This document shows, in pieces, positions 12,013 to 24,410 of a stretch of DNA of 64,000 nucleotides (its first letter is position 1; each line of letters starts with the position of its first letter). The notes beneath the pieces are model-generated. The model was not told the DNA's origin. It did no database searches and saw only the letters and a list, made by a program, of their open reading frames with translations. The DNA comes from Lichenostomus cassidix. Taxonomy: Eukaryota > Chordata > Aves > Passeriformes > Meliphagidae. The translations under genes were made by a program, and so were the position numbers. Location of the stretch: the NCBI GenBank assembly GCA_008360975.2, contig CM039193.1:14436501-14500500 (forward strand), in the 5' to 3' direction.

Positions 12013-15000
12013 GCTGTTTGCCTCCCTTGCAAACAGCCCTGAAATGTGACAGGGCCCTGTAGCCCTGTGGAAAATGAAGTGATAAGGGCAGCGAACTAAT
12101 GGTGGCAAAGGTTTTGATGGTCACCAGAATGCTTCAGAGCACTTTGAGAAACCTCTGCTGAAATTTGGTAGAAGCTGAGGGATGGATGGATAGAGAGCAT
12201 GAGCTGATTCAGGGAGTCAACGCTGGCTGCCCAGTCCCAGGTGGCTTCTTGCAGTGCTTGTTTTGTTGTGGTTGGAGGAGCCAAACTCACTTGGTTGGGT
12301 GATTGCTAAGAGCTTTTGAGTAACAGCTATCATGTTTGCCAGGGTGAAGCGCTGGGGAAGATGTCAAGCATCTCCAAAGTATATGGAAAGAGGGAGCTGG
12401 GGAGGCAGAAGAAACCCAGCTGGAAGAGGGGACCGCAAGAGCTGGACTTGGTCTTTAGGTACAGGGTGGGAAGGATGTGAATAATTCCTGCTGACAGCAA
12501 AGCTGCTGATTTCCTGGGGCCCTGCTTCCATGATGCTGAGGCTGGAAAGTCTAGAAGGATCACACAGACATCAGAGAGCATTTATGAACCTGATCCCAAC
12601 CTGGCCATGCTTTGCTGGGGTTTCCACTGGGGGGATGTTGGTTCTGTACACCTAACTCCTCCTCTGAGGATCCAAATCCCTCCTTAAACACCTGCCTGAT
12701 TTCTCAGGTAATTTTCCTTTTGCACAAAGTAATTTGGTTTTGGAGAGAGGGCACAGAAAGCACTGACAAAAGGCTATTAGCTGTTCCCTTCTGACAAATA
12801 ACACAGTGTGAAGGGAGCCTTGAAATTCCAGTCCTGAGCTCTTGCTCTCAATGCAGCCAGCCGTGGGGTTTAAGCCATATCCCCAAGGAGACACCAGCAC
12901 AAGCAGCACATCTTCCCCACTGGAAAGGGATTTGCCTTGTTGCTTGATAATGTTTCTCATGATAATTTGCCAGCAATTACTTCAGAGCTTTTCTCCTTCT
13001 GTAAACAGTCTGACAGCTTCAGATTTGTCATTCAGTTCTGGGCTGAAGTGTGTGTCTATGTAATCCCGAAGGCACCTGGTTTAGGGAAAATAAAGCCTGG
13101 GTCTGGGATGTGTTTTCTGATGGATTGAGTTACCTGTGTGGCTCAAGCCTATAATCATCCTCAAATGCTGCAAATTAGCTCTAAGTGCCGCAGAAGTGGC
13201 ATTGGCACCTGGTGATTAATGAAGGCTTTGCTCCATCCCTGGAGTGGGATGTTTTTGGGAGGCAACCAGTGCCATTCCTTCCCAATGCAGGTGATTCAGT
13301 AGCTCTTCATCTTGCTCTGTCTCCGTTTCCCTGCATGCTGTCAGTAATTTACCTTTTACTCTAGAAAGTGAGATTTCATCTAGCTGGTAGATATCTTGGT
13401 GTTACCGGGGAAGGATAGGTAGGGAGGTTGTACAATTGAGTTTTTCCTGCTGTGCAATATTTTTTCCCAGTGCTTTTCTTGTCTCGCTCTCCCTGCAGGA
13501 AATGAGCTGTTGCTCTGACCATGCTCTCCACTATTTTCTAAATCCACCCAGTCACTGCACAAAGTCATTTTGCTTTGGTGTTTGAGCACTTGTCCTTCAT
13601 TTGTGCCTTTTTGAAATTTGGGGCTGCAACATTATTGAAAGTGTCCAATTAGCATTTCCTAGGGTGGTTTCAAACTAAGGGCAAGACTGTAGCCTGCTCC
13701 TGGTTCAGGCTCAGAGTGGTAGAATTATGACGCCCTAGATGTTTGGGGTTTTTACCTGTGTTTCACCAGTTGTAATCTGGTTCATGTGTTCTGGTTCATT
13801 TGCTGAAAACAGATTTTTGTTTTGAAAGAAAAACACAAAAAACCCCATCTCACACAGAGAACAGGAGTGTGAAATATTCAGTGGAAAGTAAAATCCTATT
13901 GAATTTCTTTCCTTCCTTTTCATCTGTATCCAGCCAAGTCCTTCAATATCTCCCATACTAGCACAGCCAATCTGGAGTGGTTAAGGGAATTTCTTGCTTC
14001 TGGATCACCAGTAAGAGTGAACAGAAGATAGTCTGGTTTGGAAGGAACAAGCCTATTGCATTTTAGCTCAGATGAAAAAAATGGACTATTGTTTTAAGTT
14101 AGATTAATTGAATGGGTCGAAACTATTAAAAAAAATTTGCTTCTCTCAATAAGCAGCACTTTATGGTGGAAAGATCATAACTTATGTGTCTTATCTTTTT
14201 ATCACCAGTAAGTTTTTAATATATTACCATTTATCTCTGGACTGGAAAAGTTCATCACTATGCCTTTTCTCTCCAAATTAACATAAATTAATTACTCTTC
14301 CCAGAAATGACTGTGGAAAGAATAAAAATGCCTTTTGGTAACTGGTCAGACTTGGACAAAAACCCAAAAGTGAGTGTAGCTTTAAACCCGGAGAGAAGAG
14401 ACAAAGCAGGCCCCAGTATTAGATGCCAAACAATAAAGCCTTTAACATGTCGTTGGGATTTTGAGGGGACTGTACTGTTGACCTCTCATTCCTGCATATT
14501 TTCTACTGGCAGCATGGTAGCTTTTTCCCTCTTTCTGCTCTTAGAAACAGAAACATCCATCCCATGAAACAGCAACAGGAGGACCAAAGTAAAAGCACGC
14601 ACTGAACTGATGGCTCTGCATGGGAGGGTGGATGACGCTCTGAGCTGGTGCCCCTGGGGGTGAAAATGGTCCAAAGCCCCTTAAAGCTCCTGATCTGGCT
14701 GGGCCAGCTGGAAACATTGCTGCCACTCACCAGGAGTGACTTCTATAGCTCTCCTGGAAGAGGGGTTGTCATGACCCTGGCATGGCTGTTTCCTTCCCTG
14801 TGTGGGCTGCTTTGGCTGGTAGCTGCTGGGGCAGCTCTGGTATGGCAATGGTACTAAGCACATAGGAAGTTAGAATGGCTTTGCCTGGGCACTGTTTGTA
14901 AAAGAAACACTTATGCACTGCTTTAATCCAGCTGGAGGTCACCAGTTTGCTGCTGCACGTAGCCCCTGAAGGTGTTCAGGCTTCTGCAGAGGTTTTAGTG

Positions 15001-15410
15001 ATGTGTTTTTGGTGGGATCTCATGATGAGGATGGGTTTACAGAGTCTCCTTTTCACTCCATCATGGACAGTGGTTGTCACACCCACACAGAGCTGCCACT
15101 GTGCTGTGTCTGTGTCATATTGAAGGCATCACCCATAGTCTGAAGTGCTGAGTGCAGTGTGAATCGCTGGCAAATGTCCCTGCTCTGGAGCCAGAAGGCT
15201 TGGGCAGAGCCTCCATCTCCTGACAGTCACATTGGTTCTGTCTGAGTTTGACCATGACTTGGATACAGAAGCCTTACCCCGGCAGGAGGAGGAGAAGTTT
15301 AGAGTTGATGATTGGGGGATGAGCACCCTCCTTGCAGGGTGGTGTGAGTGCAGAGGCTCTGCTGCTGCTGCAGGCATGAGACACGACCAAGAGTAATGGT
15401 GGCATGGCTG
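12013..15410. other. Unique non-coding stretch
   Basis: No exon, RNA gene or transposon could be supported. Sequence texture is ordinary, with A/T-rich islands near 13140-13220 and 14090-14300. Confidence 0.5.
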
Positions 15411-15414
15411 ACTT

Positions 15415-15512
15415 TGTGTATTAACAAAAGGGACACCTGATTAGCAAAATGGTAATTACTTTTGGATCTAATAAGTGTAATTATTGAGTAATCCACTGGA
15501 GTATATAATGAG
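15415..15512. promoter_or_regulatory. Candidate conserved non-coding element (TAAT-rich)
   Basis: About 100 bases contain a cluster of homeodomain cores: GATTAGC, GGTAATTAC, CTAATAAG, GTAATTATTG and GTAATCC. No simple repeat or transposon explains it. The enhancer call is inference from motif density only. Confidence 0.25.
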
Positions 15513-16451
15513 GTGGGAATATTTTTAGCTTGTGAGTGAGTTCTCTGCAGTCCCCCAGTGCTGTACTCCCAGTAAAGAGCACTTAGGCACCACTGATGGC
15601 CTGTAGCTTTTAAGAAATTATTGTGATGCATCTTTAAAACTGGCAGCTTTATTGAAAAGGGAGGTGGGGGGATGCTATTATCTTAACATAGCTGGGTTAG
15701 GAGAGAGTGTGCATTTCAGAAGGGCCCCAGTGCACTGTGAGGCTTGTGGGCTTGAGAGCTGGAGGTATAGCCAAGTGCCAGAGATGCTGAGATTTGTCTG
15801 GGCTACTTTGAGCTGAAGGTGCTGCTGTTCTCTGATCTGGGTGGTGGGGCTAGGCTCATCCAGTGCTGACATGGGCACTGCATGGCCATACTCTGTGTAG
15901 CAACAGCAGGACAAGGAGCTTTTGTCCAAGTCCTGGAGGATCCTATAGCACAGAAACCGGTTGAGCTGGACCAGTGCTTTAGCCCCACTTTTGCTGCTTG
16001 GCTGACAAGTGAGAAAAGGGACAGGAAATGGCAAATTTCTTGGTGGAATAGATTGTAAAAAGACAAGCACAGAGGTCCAGGAAATGCCACTTATGTTTGC
16101 CACTTGGCCAGGGTATGTTTTCAAAGAGCCATCACAGAGGAAGCAACTCCACATTATGTTCAAGCACAATTTCAGAGCACCTGCCCCTGCTCCTCCTGGT
16201 GCAGCACCCCAGAGTACACCAAGCCCTGGGAAAGCAGAGTCTTTGGGCCTGTGTCAGTACAAGCACCTCCTCATCATCCTTTCTTTTAATACTTCTGCAT
16301 AACAAATATCAATCAATATTATTTATGAGGGCAAAAGAGAGATGACAGTGGCACCCTGACCTGTGCTTCAATGATTTCAAGCTGCAGTTTGTTACTTATG
16401 TGACAAACATTATCCTTTGTTCCTACTAAAATCTTCCTTTTGCAGGGTTAA
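15513..16451. other. Unique non-coding stretch
   Basis: No gene recognised. The 163-codon minus-strand frame at 15678-16169 lacks any domain and has no splice context, so it is treated as chance. Confidence 0.5.
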
Positions 16452-16466
16452 CCCCCCCCCCCCCCC
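16452..16466. repeat. C15 homopolymer (G15 on minus strand)
   Basis: Fifteen consecutive C residues follow GCAGGGTTAA. Long C/G runs are unusual in this A/T-leaning window. They can form G-quadruplex-like structures and are prone to length error in sequencing. Confidence 0.95.
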
Positions 16467-16653
16467 AGCTAAGTTTGCACTTTGAAGAATGCTTTTCTAA
16501 ATTCAGGTGAAGATTTTCAGAGCCAAGTGTTGAGGGCTCTGTGCCAACTAAGCACTCCCAGTCTTATCAGTGCCTTTGTGACAGAGTGAGATGCTGATGG
16601 GATGGCTGCTTAGGTGCTTGGATTGTCATTGCAGGGTGATGGAGCCAGCTGGT

Positions 16654-16867
16654 TCACAGAATCAGAGTCACAGAATCAAGGAGGCTGAAAAAGACCACTG
16701 AAATCATAGAGTCCAACCTTTGACCAAACACCACCTTGTCAACCAGACCATGGCACTGAGTTCCACTTTCAGCACCTCCAGGGATGGTGATTCCACCACC
16801 TCCTAGGCATTTCATTCCAATGTTAACAACCCTTTCTGTGAAGAAATTCCTCCTGATATCCTACCTG
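16654..16867 (-). mobile_element. CR1 LINE 3' fragment, minus strand
   Basis: Read on the plus strand, the segment starts with the reverse complement of the avian CR1 3' tail (two CACAGAATCA-type units). It continues through the familiar CR1 3'-UTR order: a GTCCAACC string, then CCTCCAGGGATGGTGATTCC, then GAAGAAATTCCTCCTGATATC. It is 5'-truncated, as usual for CR1. Many substitutions suggest a moderately old copy. No reverse-transcriptase coding sequence is present. Assignment is by recall of the CR1 consensus. Confidence 0.88.
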
Positions 16868-19800
16868 TTTCCATTGCAAATGACTGTTTATCAGCAAAGG
16901 AGGTATGTAGATGTTCAAAGTGAAAAATGCACACTCCCCAAGCACTTAGAAAAGACCATTAAAAAAAAAGTGTAAAAACCACTTAGCTGGATTCATTTCC
17001 ATATTTGCAGAAATTTCCGTGGGAATGCTTTTTGCTGCATTCAGCCAGCTCATGCTATGAATTAGCTAAGCCCTTCGCCTGCTCCCAGCCTGCAAAGTAA
17101 GGCTGTGCTGCCTCTTTCTTTCTATTTGAGCGGACATTTCAAAAGGGGTGTCTTATTCCAGCCTCTTCAGACTGGAGTGGGAATGCAGACCTCAAAACAC
17201 CTGCTTCCCGCACCGGCAGCGCTGAATGGCTGAGGAGCACACGGCTGCTGAGCCTTTGTTTTGGGGCTTTCTTTTAACTACAAGGAGTAATCGGAGTTGG
17301 CTGTTAAATAAATGAGTTTGGTTGGAAGATAAGCCCGGACACCTGAGGTCTTGCATTCCTGGCAGAGCTGGCGAGCTCCAAAGGGCTTTTTCAACAGGCA
17401 TCACTGGAAAGTCGCTATTATGTGTGAGCTTTACACTCAAACACCTTTGGACAATGAAGGCACCAGAGGACACTGCTGCTCCCGATTGTCAGCAGCAGAA
17501 TAAATCCCTGCTTCCTGCAGCGTTTCCCTCCGCTGGCCGCAAGGCCAATGCAGAGTGGAGAGCTTTGCAGAGACACAAAAGGTCTCTCAATAGAGCAGGG
17601 GTCAAACTGCGGGTTCCTCCTTTCAAAACGGCCCCTGATCTCTGATGCAGAGCCCTGCAAGACCCCTTTCGGAAGTGGAGAAAGGGCGACATTGTGTTGC
17701 TGAAGTGAAGGAGAGAGGGAGGAGGAGGGAATCCCAAGCCCCTTCCTTAAATGAACCTGGACTGATGTTTTCAGATCTCCTCATGGCAGAATTTTAGGCC
17801 CCCAGCTCCCAACGGGACTGATGGGAGCTCTTACTTGAAATCTCTCTGCCAGTCCTGGCTGTGCAGCATTCTCAGAGGGGGACCCAAATATCTGTGGGTC
17901 CCACTGGCTGGGCACCCCAGTTGATCCCCTGTGTGTGTCAGGGGGGTTTACTGGCCCTGGGGCTGTAGTGAGACAGTGAGATGGGCACTGGTACTGAAGG
18001 ACACCTGCCACTGCAGTAATTCAGATGGACTGAGCCAGTGTGTGCCCTTGAAATGTGAAACAGAGTGCCCTTAAAAACAGGCCTGCAGTCTCACAGCTTC
18101 CTCACTCAGTAGCCTGTGCTGTGGCACTCACTGATGGCTACAGGTTGTTTTGTACAGTGGGCTCAGGTGGATGTGGCACCACAGGATGTGGCACAGGTGC
18201 ACACAGCAACCTCCTTGTAGCTTAGGTACTATCTGCATGAAATAGATCTGAAGAATGAAGTATTTATGCTAAGGACTTGATGTCCACACTGTACATGTTT
18301 TGCGGTTTGCTTTGACTATTTCTGGTCAGATCCTGGACCCGTTAGCTGATAGGACACACTTACTATTTGTATCTGTAAGCAATCCTGTTCTCGCAGCCTG
18401 AGCCTTCTGTGTGGTGGGAGGCAAAGTGCAGGAAGGGCAGATGGATTCTCCATCCAATGCACACTTCTGATTCAAAGCATATACTTCTGAGGACACTACC
18501 ATGGACTCTTCACCAGCAGTAGTGCTGAGGGTGGTGGGGATGCTCTGACACCTTGCTCGTGCCAGTGGGTGCTGGGTGGAAAGTCCAGAAGAACTAATGG
18601 AATGTACCAACCTCCTTCCTGTACAAAAGAACAAGCTGGGCTGGGTCTGCCAGCAGCAGCCAGAGGGGCCCAAGCATGCAGCCCTTCCCAAATTTGAGTG
18701 TCCAGCAGGCACTTTGTTCCCCTGCATGCTGTCGCCTGGTAAATCAAGAGCCTCTGTTGTCCAGTGTGTAAATTGATACAGCATTTTTATTCTCTTACTA
18801 CCTTTTTTAAGGTGAATGTTTTCCCCAGAGGTTTCTGAACTCTTTGAATAGTGTAGAAATATGGCCATGCACAAAGTGCCCTTCCTGTCCGAGTCTGGCA
18901 AAATGCCTGGCTGCATCACCCTGGCACAGGTGGGGTCTTCAGTGCCCTGGATCCCAGCTACTGTACTTCTCCATGCAGTTGAGGAAGCTTTCACACATCA
19001 TCCCCCTCCTGTTTTTCTACCCACAGAAAGGATGGGGCAGCTTGGTTCTGAGAAATGAACCCAGGGGAGCCTGAATTTGGCCATTGCATTCCCCATCTGT
19101 TAAGTACATCCACACAATGATATTTCAGTACGTGTCTTAAAACAATGATTTCCTTTTCTCTCATTGTTTCAAGTCCTTTGGATTCCTCGTGCAGATTAAG
19201 GAGTGTCCCTGTAGAGCTGGAACACAGCAGCAGAGCTTCTGGGGTAAATCGGATCCTGTCTCCCTGCAGAGCACCAGCAATGGAAGAATAGCACTGCGCT
19301 GGCATTGCATGTTTGCTTTGCAGCCAGGAGCCTGAGGAAAGAAAGGATGCAGCTTGTCCATATTGCATGGGCACAGCCACCACATTTTAAGGGGCGGAAG
19401 GAGGGAAGGGAAGACCCACCAGAAGCTCATTGAAAACCGCCACCCATCTATAGCCTTTCATTCCAAGAGATAACCTCCTCTGATTTCTGCTGTGCAGAAA
19501 GCAGCATGTGGGGAATTCTGGTGCCAGCAGCACTTTTTGCTGGAAACCAGGATGTTTCTGTAATGAGGAAAGACACGTTCTTGAGTATGAAGTTATCAAA
19601 CAACTTGACAAATTCAGATGCGCTAAATCACCCAGTGTAAACATCTGTCTTGCCTGCTTTTGTGTGCCTACAGCGAGGGCGGCTTATCCGCCTCTTGGTG
19701 AGATGCAATATCTGTCCTCTGCTGCTATTTTTAGCTTGTATTTATTTGGAGGAGACTGTTACAATAATCTCATCAGGCCTGACTTGCCTTTAATTCCCTT

Positions 19801-19949
19801 AAGACTGTTTTGGGAAGATGGGCAGTTAAAACACTGCTGTGGTTGAAGCCCTTGTGCATGCTGTGATGTGAAAGTCCCATGTGAGACTCCCTCAGAATAC
19901 TGGAGCTGCTGTATCCAATCCTGGATCATTGGTACTTGTCTTGGCTGTA
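16868..19949. other. Unique non-coding stretch, slightly CpG-richer at 17.17-17.65 kb
   Basis: 17170-17650 keeps more CpGs than its neighbours and contains a 107-codon plus-strand frame (17322-17645) overlapped by minus-strand frames. No domain or paired splice sites were seen. The 222-codon minus-strand frame at 18326-18994 is compositionally ordinary. A short direct repeat of GGATGTGGCAC occurs at 18169-18179 and 18184-18194, period 15. 19590-19810 is complex sequence with TAAT and forkhead-like cores and may be a conserved element. Confidence 0.45.
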
Positions 19950-20012
19950 TTAGTGACTAGCTTTCTGATGTTGGGACAAATGGCTTCACTTCTCTATTTC
20001 CTGTTTACCTTT
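19950..20012 (+). mobile_element. MIR-type SINE core remnant
   Basis: The segment follows the MIR core order: GACTAGCT, then a TGATGTTGGGACAAATGGC stretch corresponding to the usual TGACCTTGGGCAAGTCAC, then TTCACTTCTCTATTTCCTGTTT corresponding to TTAACCTCTCTGNGCCTCAGTTT. Divergence is high, as expected for a fossil predating birds. The assignment is by eye and would need a profile search. Confidence 0.5.
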
Positions 20013-20479
20013 TTTTTTACCTCCTGGGCAAAGTTCTTCTAGGGCAAAATTGGCTGTTACTGAGTTTTCCTGGCCCTTGTCTTGGAGTATAATAGGGAGA
20101 GGCATGACTGGGGTCTGTTAGAAAGCAGTTATATTGAAGCATAATCCCAGTTACCTCACTGTGACTGCTCACATGTTTTAAATTAAGTGCATCCTTAAAT
20201 ATTTTCAGGAATTGGAGCTAGGTTAGTTTAGGCTTGAATACATGAAGAAATGCATATGCATTTGGGACCAGAAGGGAACCTGAATGTTTTAAACTCGTTA
20301 AATGTAAAAGTACAAGGTTGTGTGTTGGCTTAGGAGCACGGAAACCAATTTTGAAGTCAGTGTTCCCTATTGCCAAGAGGAATGGCTGCATGGTAGCATG
20401 GGAGGGGAGGAGAGCTCCTTGGGAAAGGGCAACTACTTCCCTTCATCCAAGCAAATCTGGGCACAAAAAAGGGCTTGGC
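20013..20479. other. Unique non-coding stretch
   Basis: Nothing recognised apart from a T8 run near 20010-20018. The part from about 20400 on could be diverged upstream CR1 body, but the match is too weak to call. Confidence 0.5.
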
Positions 20480-20766
20480 GCAAACTCTCTGGTGACCAGT
20501 GATAGGACCTGAGGGAATGGCCTGAAGCTGAGTCAGGTGAGGTTTAGGCTGGATATTACAAATAAGGTTCTTCACCCAGAGGGTGGTTGGGCACTGGGAA
20601 GAGGCTCCTCAGGGAATGGTCACAGCACCAAGCCTGAGAGCATTCAATAAGTGTTTGGAGAATGTTTTCAGGGGCATGGTGGGATTGTTTGGTTGCCCTT
20701 TGCAGGGCCAGGAGTTGGACTTGAGGATCCTTGTGGGTCCTTTCCAGCTCAGGATGTTCTATGATC
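20480..20766 (+). mobile_element. CR1 LINE 3' fragment, plus strand (CR1-J-like)
   Basis: The segment contains, in order, CTCTCTGGTGACCAGTGATA, GAGGGAATGGCCTGAAGCTG, AGGTTTAGGCTGGATATTA, TTCTTCACCCAGAGGGTGG, CACAGCACCAAGCCTGA and AGGAGTTGGACTTGAGGATC. It ends in TCCTTTCCAGCTCAGGATG and TTCTATGATCT. This is the 3'-UTR block of the CR1-J type I recall from bird genomes. The 3' end is intact except for the final repeat units, and the 5' part is missing. The open frame over it (20583-21032) is a by-product of the repeat. Confidence 0.9.
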
Positions 20767-23700
20767 TAAACATGTTGCTTTGCATTTTCCCTCTCTTTGC
20801 CATCATGCACAACTTAGGTAGGGAGTCCCAGCTGTGGGAACTGCACCTTTATGGCTTCTGTGCTGCTTCCCCCATGGGACAGTATCATGGAGATAGATTT
20901 GTACTTTATACTAAAGGAAAATGTAAAGACAGCTTTCCAGAAAGCTGCCCACACCAAGATTTTTACCTTCATATTTTCCCATTGAGGACCCTGTTTCATG
21001 AAAGGATGCTTTATTTGGGGGAAAACCTTTAGCTGTTTCTTTTGTTTGGCATCAAAGCCAGCTTAGAGGAGACTTTTTTTTCTTTAATAGCAGCCAGCTG
21101 CATTAGCAGTCTTGAACCATGTTCTTCCTTCTGCTTTAAATATAAAGCCTATAGGAAGGGAACATTAGTTTTTCATCTTGGCAATAAACAGCATCTTCAG
21201 CTGCCAGTAGTGGAACTTGCCCATTTACTTGCAGGAGAAAGTTAAAATAAGCATTAATGAAGAAGAAAAGCAAATCCAGCATTTCAGGTCTGTGTTCCTT
21301 ATTCCCTGTAAATAGGCATATGCTGCTTGCAGCAATTATGGTGATGGACTGGAAATCCACTGGGTGTTGCTTGTGCAGGTATAAATCCTGCTGGCTGTGA
21401 GCCACTTTTATCAGTTTATCTGCTGCAGTGAAATGGCTTAAAATTCACTTCTGGATCCTGAGGCAATGCTCATGTCCTTGCTTTGGCTTTTGCATGTAAC
21501 AGCAGAACATGCTTTGGCTTTGTTTTTCTTAAAAAAAAAAAAAAAGTTAAGGGAAGAAAAAGAAGAAAAGAAAGTATTTAATTTGCTCCAGCAAGGCTCT
21601 CCTACAAACCTGAATGGAGTATACTAAATCCCACTTGGGTCTCCAGCCGTAAGAGACAGTTGTCCAGTTGAGAGAGCTAATGCCCTGTTCAGAGGCTAAT
21701 TCTGCACGAGCCCTTCAGTGCTTACAGCCAACCTCCCAGGGGCGAGGGAGCCTCTCTCTGAGCCAGCCACCGCTGGGAAATGGGTGGCTCCCCCGGGATT
21801 TCTCTCTTGCATGAGCTCTTCATGGCCTCCAGTCACACATCACAGCACTTTTGGGTTTTGGCTGGTTCTTAAAGGATGTCCCAGTCCGGCTGAGCAGACA
21901 CGGAGTCTGTGGTTTTCTCTCTTCCTGAGTTCAAGTCCTGTTAAGTGGGTGTCCGGGAAAGAAATCAGTCTTTGTAAACTTTTCATTCACAACTGTTGCT
22001 GGATCTTGTATCTGTCCACTCATCCCAGTGCCTGTCATCACACAGCTGCCACAACCCTGTATTTATCTTTTTCCTTTTCTTTCTTCCTCCCAACCCCATA
22101 GTCGGCCTTGCTGCTGATTTCTGCTCCTTTTCTTCTCTCCTCTTTGGTCTCTCCTTGCCTCTGTACTCCGTTTTTCTCGCCTGTACATTTGTTTACCACC
22201 TGTGTTCGCCCAGGCTTGCGGCAAGAGCAGCCTTCCCTTGGTTCCCTTGCAACCTCCCAGGGGCATTCCTGGCATCTGCAGGAGGGAAGTGAGCCGTGGG
22301 ACAAAAATGAGCTGTGATTAGAGCACAGCAAGAAAACTCAAAGGCCTATTTAGAAAACAAAATTCAGGCTCATCTTTCCTTTGAGTTTTAATTTCCCAAG
22401 CAGTGCTGGATGCCCTGGGTTTTCCCACAGGGCCAGCCTGGTTGTATCACAGCCCATTTGGGGAGTGGGGATGGATGCTGGGCACTGTGATACCAGATAG
22501 AAAAGCTACTGAACCCAGGGGCTGCTGTAGCTTCAGGGAGAGTTTTGGCACCCAGTCCTGCCTTCTTGGGGTGCACAGTGTTGGAGATGATGATCTGCTG
22601 AGCTGCCCTTTATTTCAGAGAGCTACTCTGTTGGACTATGATCCACCTGCAAAGTGTCCTGCCCAGCAAACTCAGGAGGGATTGGGAGCATCCATTTCTG
22701 CCTGAGGTCTGTGTCTGCCTAGTTAGAACTTGCTCAGAGGAATCCCATGTGTATGTATGAAGGAATGAACATAAAACCACCTTCTCTGCCATTTTCCTGT
22801 ATCCTAACCTCCCTACTTGGTGTTTCCAAAGATATCTTTGCATCTGCTCGCAGACCATCTCAGGAGTGATTTTTGGAGATGAACAGGCTTTGCTGCTTCT
22901 ACATCAGCTTTAGTTTTCCCTGTGGCATCCTAGATTTGTTTAAACTTGAAGTTCCAGAAGGGCTAAACTGTGGCAGAAGGCTGTTGAAACATGTTCAAAC
23001 CAGCAAGGAAAACATACTGCATCTTACTGAGAAGGCCAGAGGTTTCCTATGTCTTAGAATTATCCCTCACTTTTGTAAGGGCTTGAGTGCAAACTCAGAA
23101 CTCTAACTTCAGAAATTCATGTCTCTTAGTTATTTTATTTATAAAGAGCAGAAGTTCTTCTGTGTCCTGCTAAATAACTTTTGATCTGGAAAGGTAGAAG
23201 CTGAAGTGTGGTGTAACTCTGTAGTTACAGTACTGAATTTGGGATTAAACTTGGATTTTTCATAGATACTCAAATATCAAAGCTTTTGCTCTGAACATGT
23301 GCAGTTTGTAGGAGATTTGCAAAACAATACAATCTAATGGGGTATTCGGTCAGAAAGCAACCCTGCCATTCTCCTTCAAGTATAGATGAGTCATGGCTTC
23401 TGTCAACTTATGAAAATTTAGTTCTGATTGTAAACTTAAATATTTATCTAATAAACGGGAATCTTTTAGAATGTGGAATCTCAGGTCGTGATTTGTCACA
23501 CTTTGAAAAGGCAAATACTGTAACAGCAAGTCATTCCTCTCTGTGTCTCACATCAGTTTTGGCCAGTGGCTGCTCAAGGATGAGAAAACGCAGAGCAGAG
23601 CAGCATGTGAGCCTGCAGAGCTGCTACTGTCTCTGGCAGGCAAGGAAGATTTCTCTTTCAGGAGAAAAGTTTTGATAGCCAACAGCTTCTAAGGTTCTCA

Positions 23701-24225
23701 TAGTACCCATGCCAAACCCTAATTGGTTGTTTTAATCAAATGCCTCTTGGTTTTTGGCTTCGTGAAGTTGCTTGTTAAATATAAGAATCTACCAGTGATC
23801 TGTCTTGATCTCTGGAGATAAAAATATATATTTTTATGCATACATATATTTAAACACACGAATACATATGCTGCTTAGTGTTGTCTTTTTCTGTTTCAGA
23901 AGTCTTGCGTTGAGATGCGTGGTGTAAAGAGGCATTAAAAACACCCATGGACATCTCTTGTTGGGTTTGGGGTTTTTTTTAGCAACATATCTAATTCACA
24001 TTACATTGAGCCTCCTCCAAAAGGACTAATGCAAAATGTCAGTGGAAGAAACCACTAATGCTCTTCAGCTCTTGTGGGGACTTGATGAGGTAAAGGACCT
24101 TCTTTTTCACATATAATTTTTGCTTAAGCTCTATGTTTCCTGTTAAACATATGTAGTGTATTCCCAACATATGGGTGTTAAAAACCAAGAAATTACCCCC
24201 AGTGCTGCCTTATAGACATCATTAT
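20767..24225. other. Unique non-coding stretch
   Basis: Simple sequence consists of A15 at 21531-21545, followed by a purine-rich tail to about 21575, and a pyrimidine-rich tract at about 22065-22190. The sequence at 21245-21420 is complex and A/T-rich with a GCATTAATGA core. 23815-23875 is AT-rich low complexity. No gene was recognised. Confidence 0.5.
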
Positions 24226-24404
24226 GACTTTTCACAAGGGCATGTAGTGACAGGACAAGGGGAATGGCTTTGAACAACATGGTCCAGTGGAAGGTTCCTG
24301 CCCATACGAGAGGTTGGAACAAGATGATCTTGAAGGTCCCTCCAAACCCAAACCATTCTGTACATCTGTGATTAAAATCCCTGTGATTAAAATCTCTGTG
24401 ATTT
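24226..24404 (+). mobile_element. CR1 LINE 3' end with internal deletion and altered tail
   Basis: The left part (GACTTTTCACAAGGGC, GTAGTGACAGGACAAGGGGA, ATGGCTTTGAAC) is from an upstream portion of the CR1 3' region. It jumps at about 24276-24280 directly to the terminal portion (TCCAGTGGAAGGTTCCTGCC, GGTTGGAACAAGATGATCTT, then GTCCCTCCAAACCCAAACC). The intervening CR1 sequence, on the order of 150-200 bases in the consensus I recall, is missing. The usual 8-bp tail repeat is replaced by three units of period 15 starting CTGTGAT. Confidence 0.88.
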
Positions 24405-24407
24405 TTT
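24366..24407 (+). repeat. Period-15 tandem repeat at CR1 tail
   Basis: CTGTGATTAAAATC starts at 24366 and again at 24381, and a third CTGTGAT starts at 24396. The canonical CR1 terminus is a repeat of an 8-bp unit (ATTCTRTG), so a 15-bp unit made of one tail unit plus an AAAATC insertion is a derived form. Confidence 0.85.
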
Positions 24408-24410
24408 TCA

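Noticed and set aside
18326..18994. 222-codon minus-strand open frame
   Set aside because: Joint-longest frame in the window, but no domain, signal or repeat pattern and no splice context. Frames of this length are expected by chance over 64 kb in six frames.
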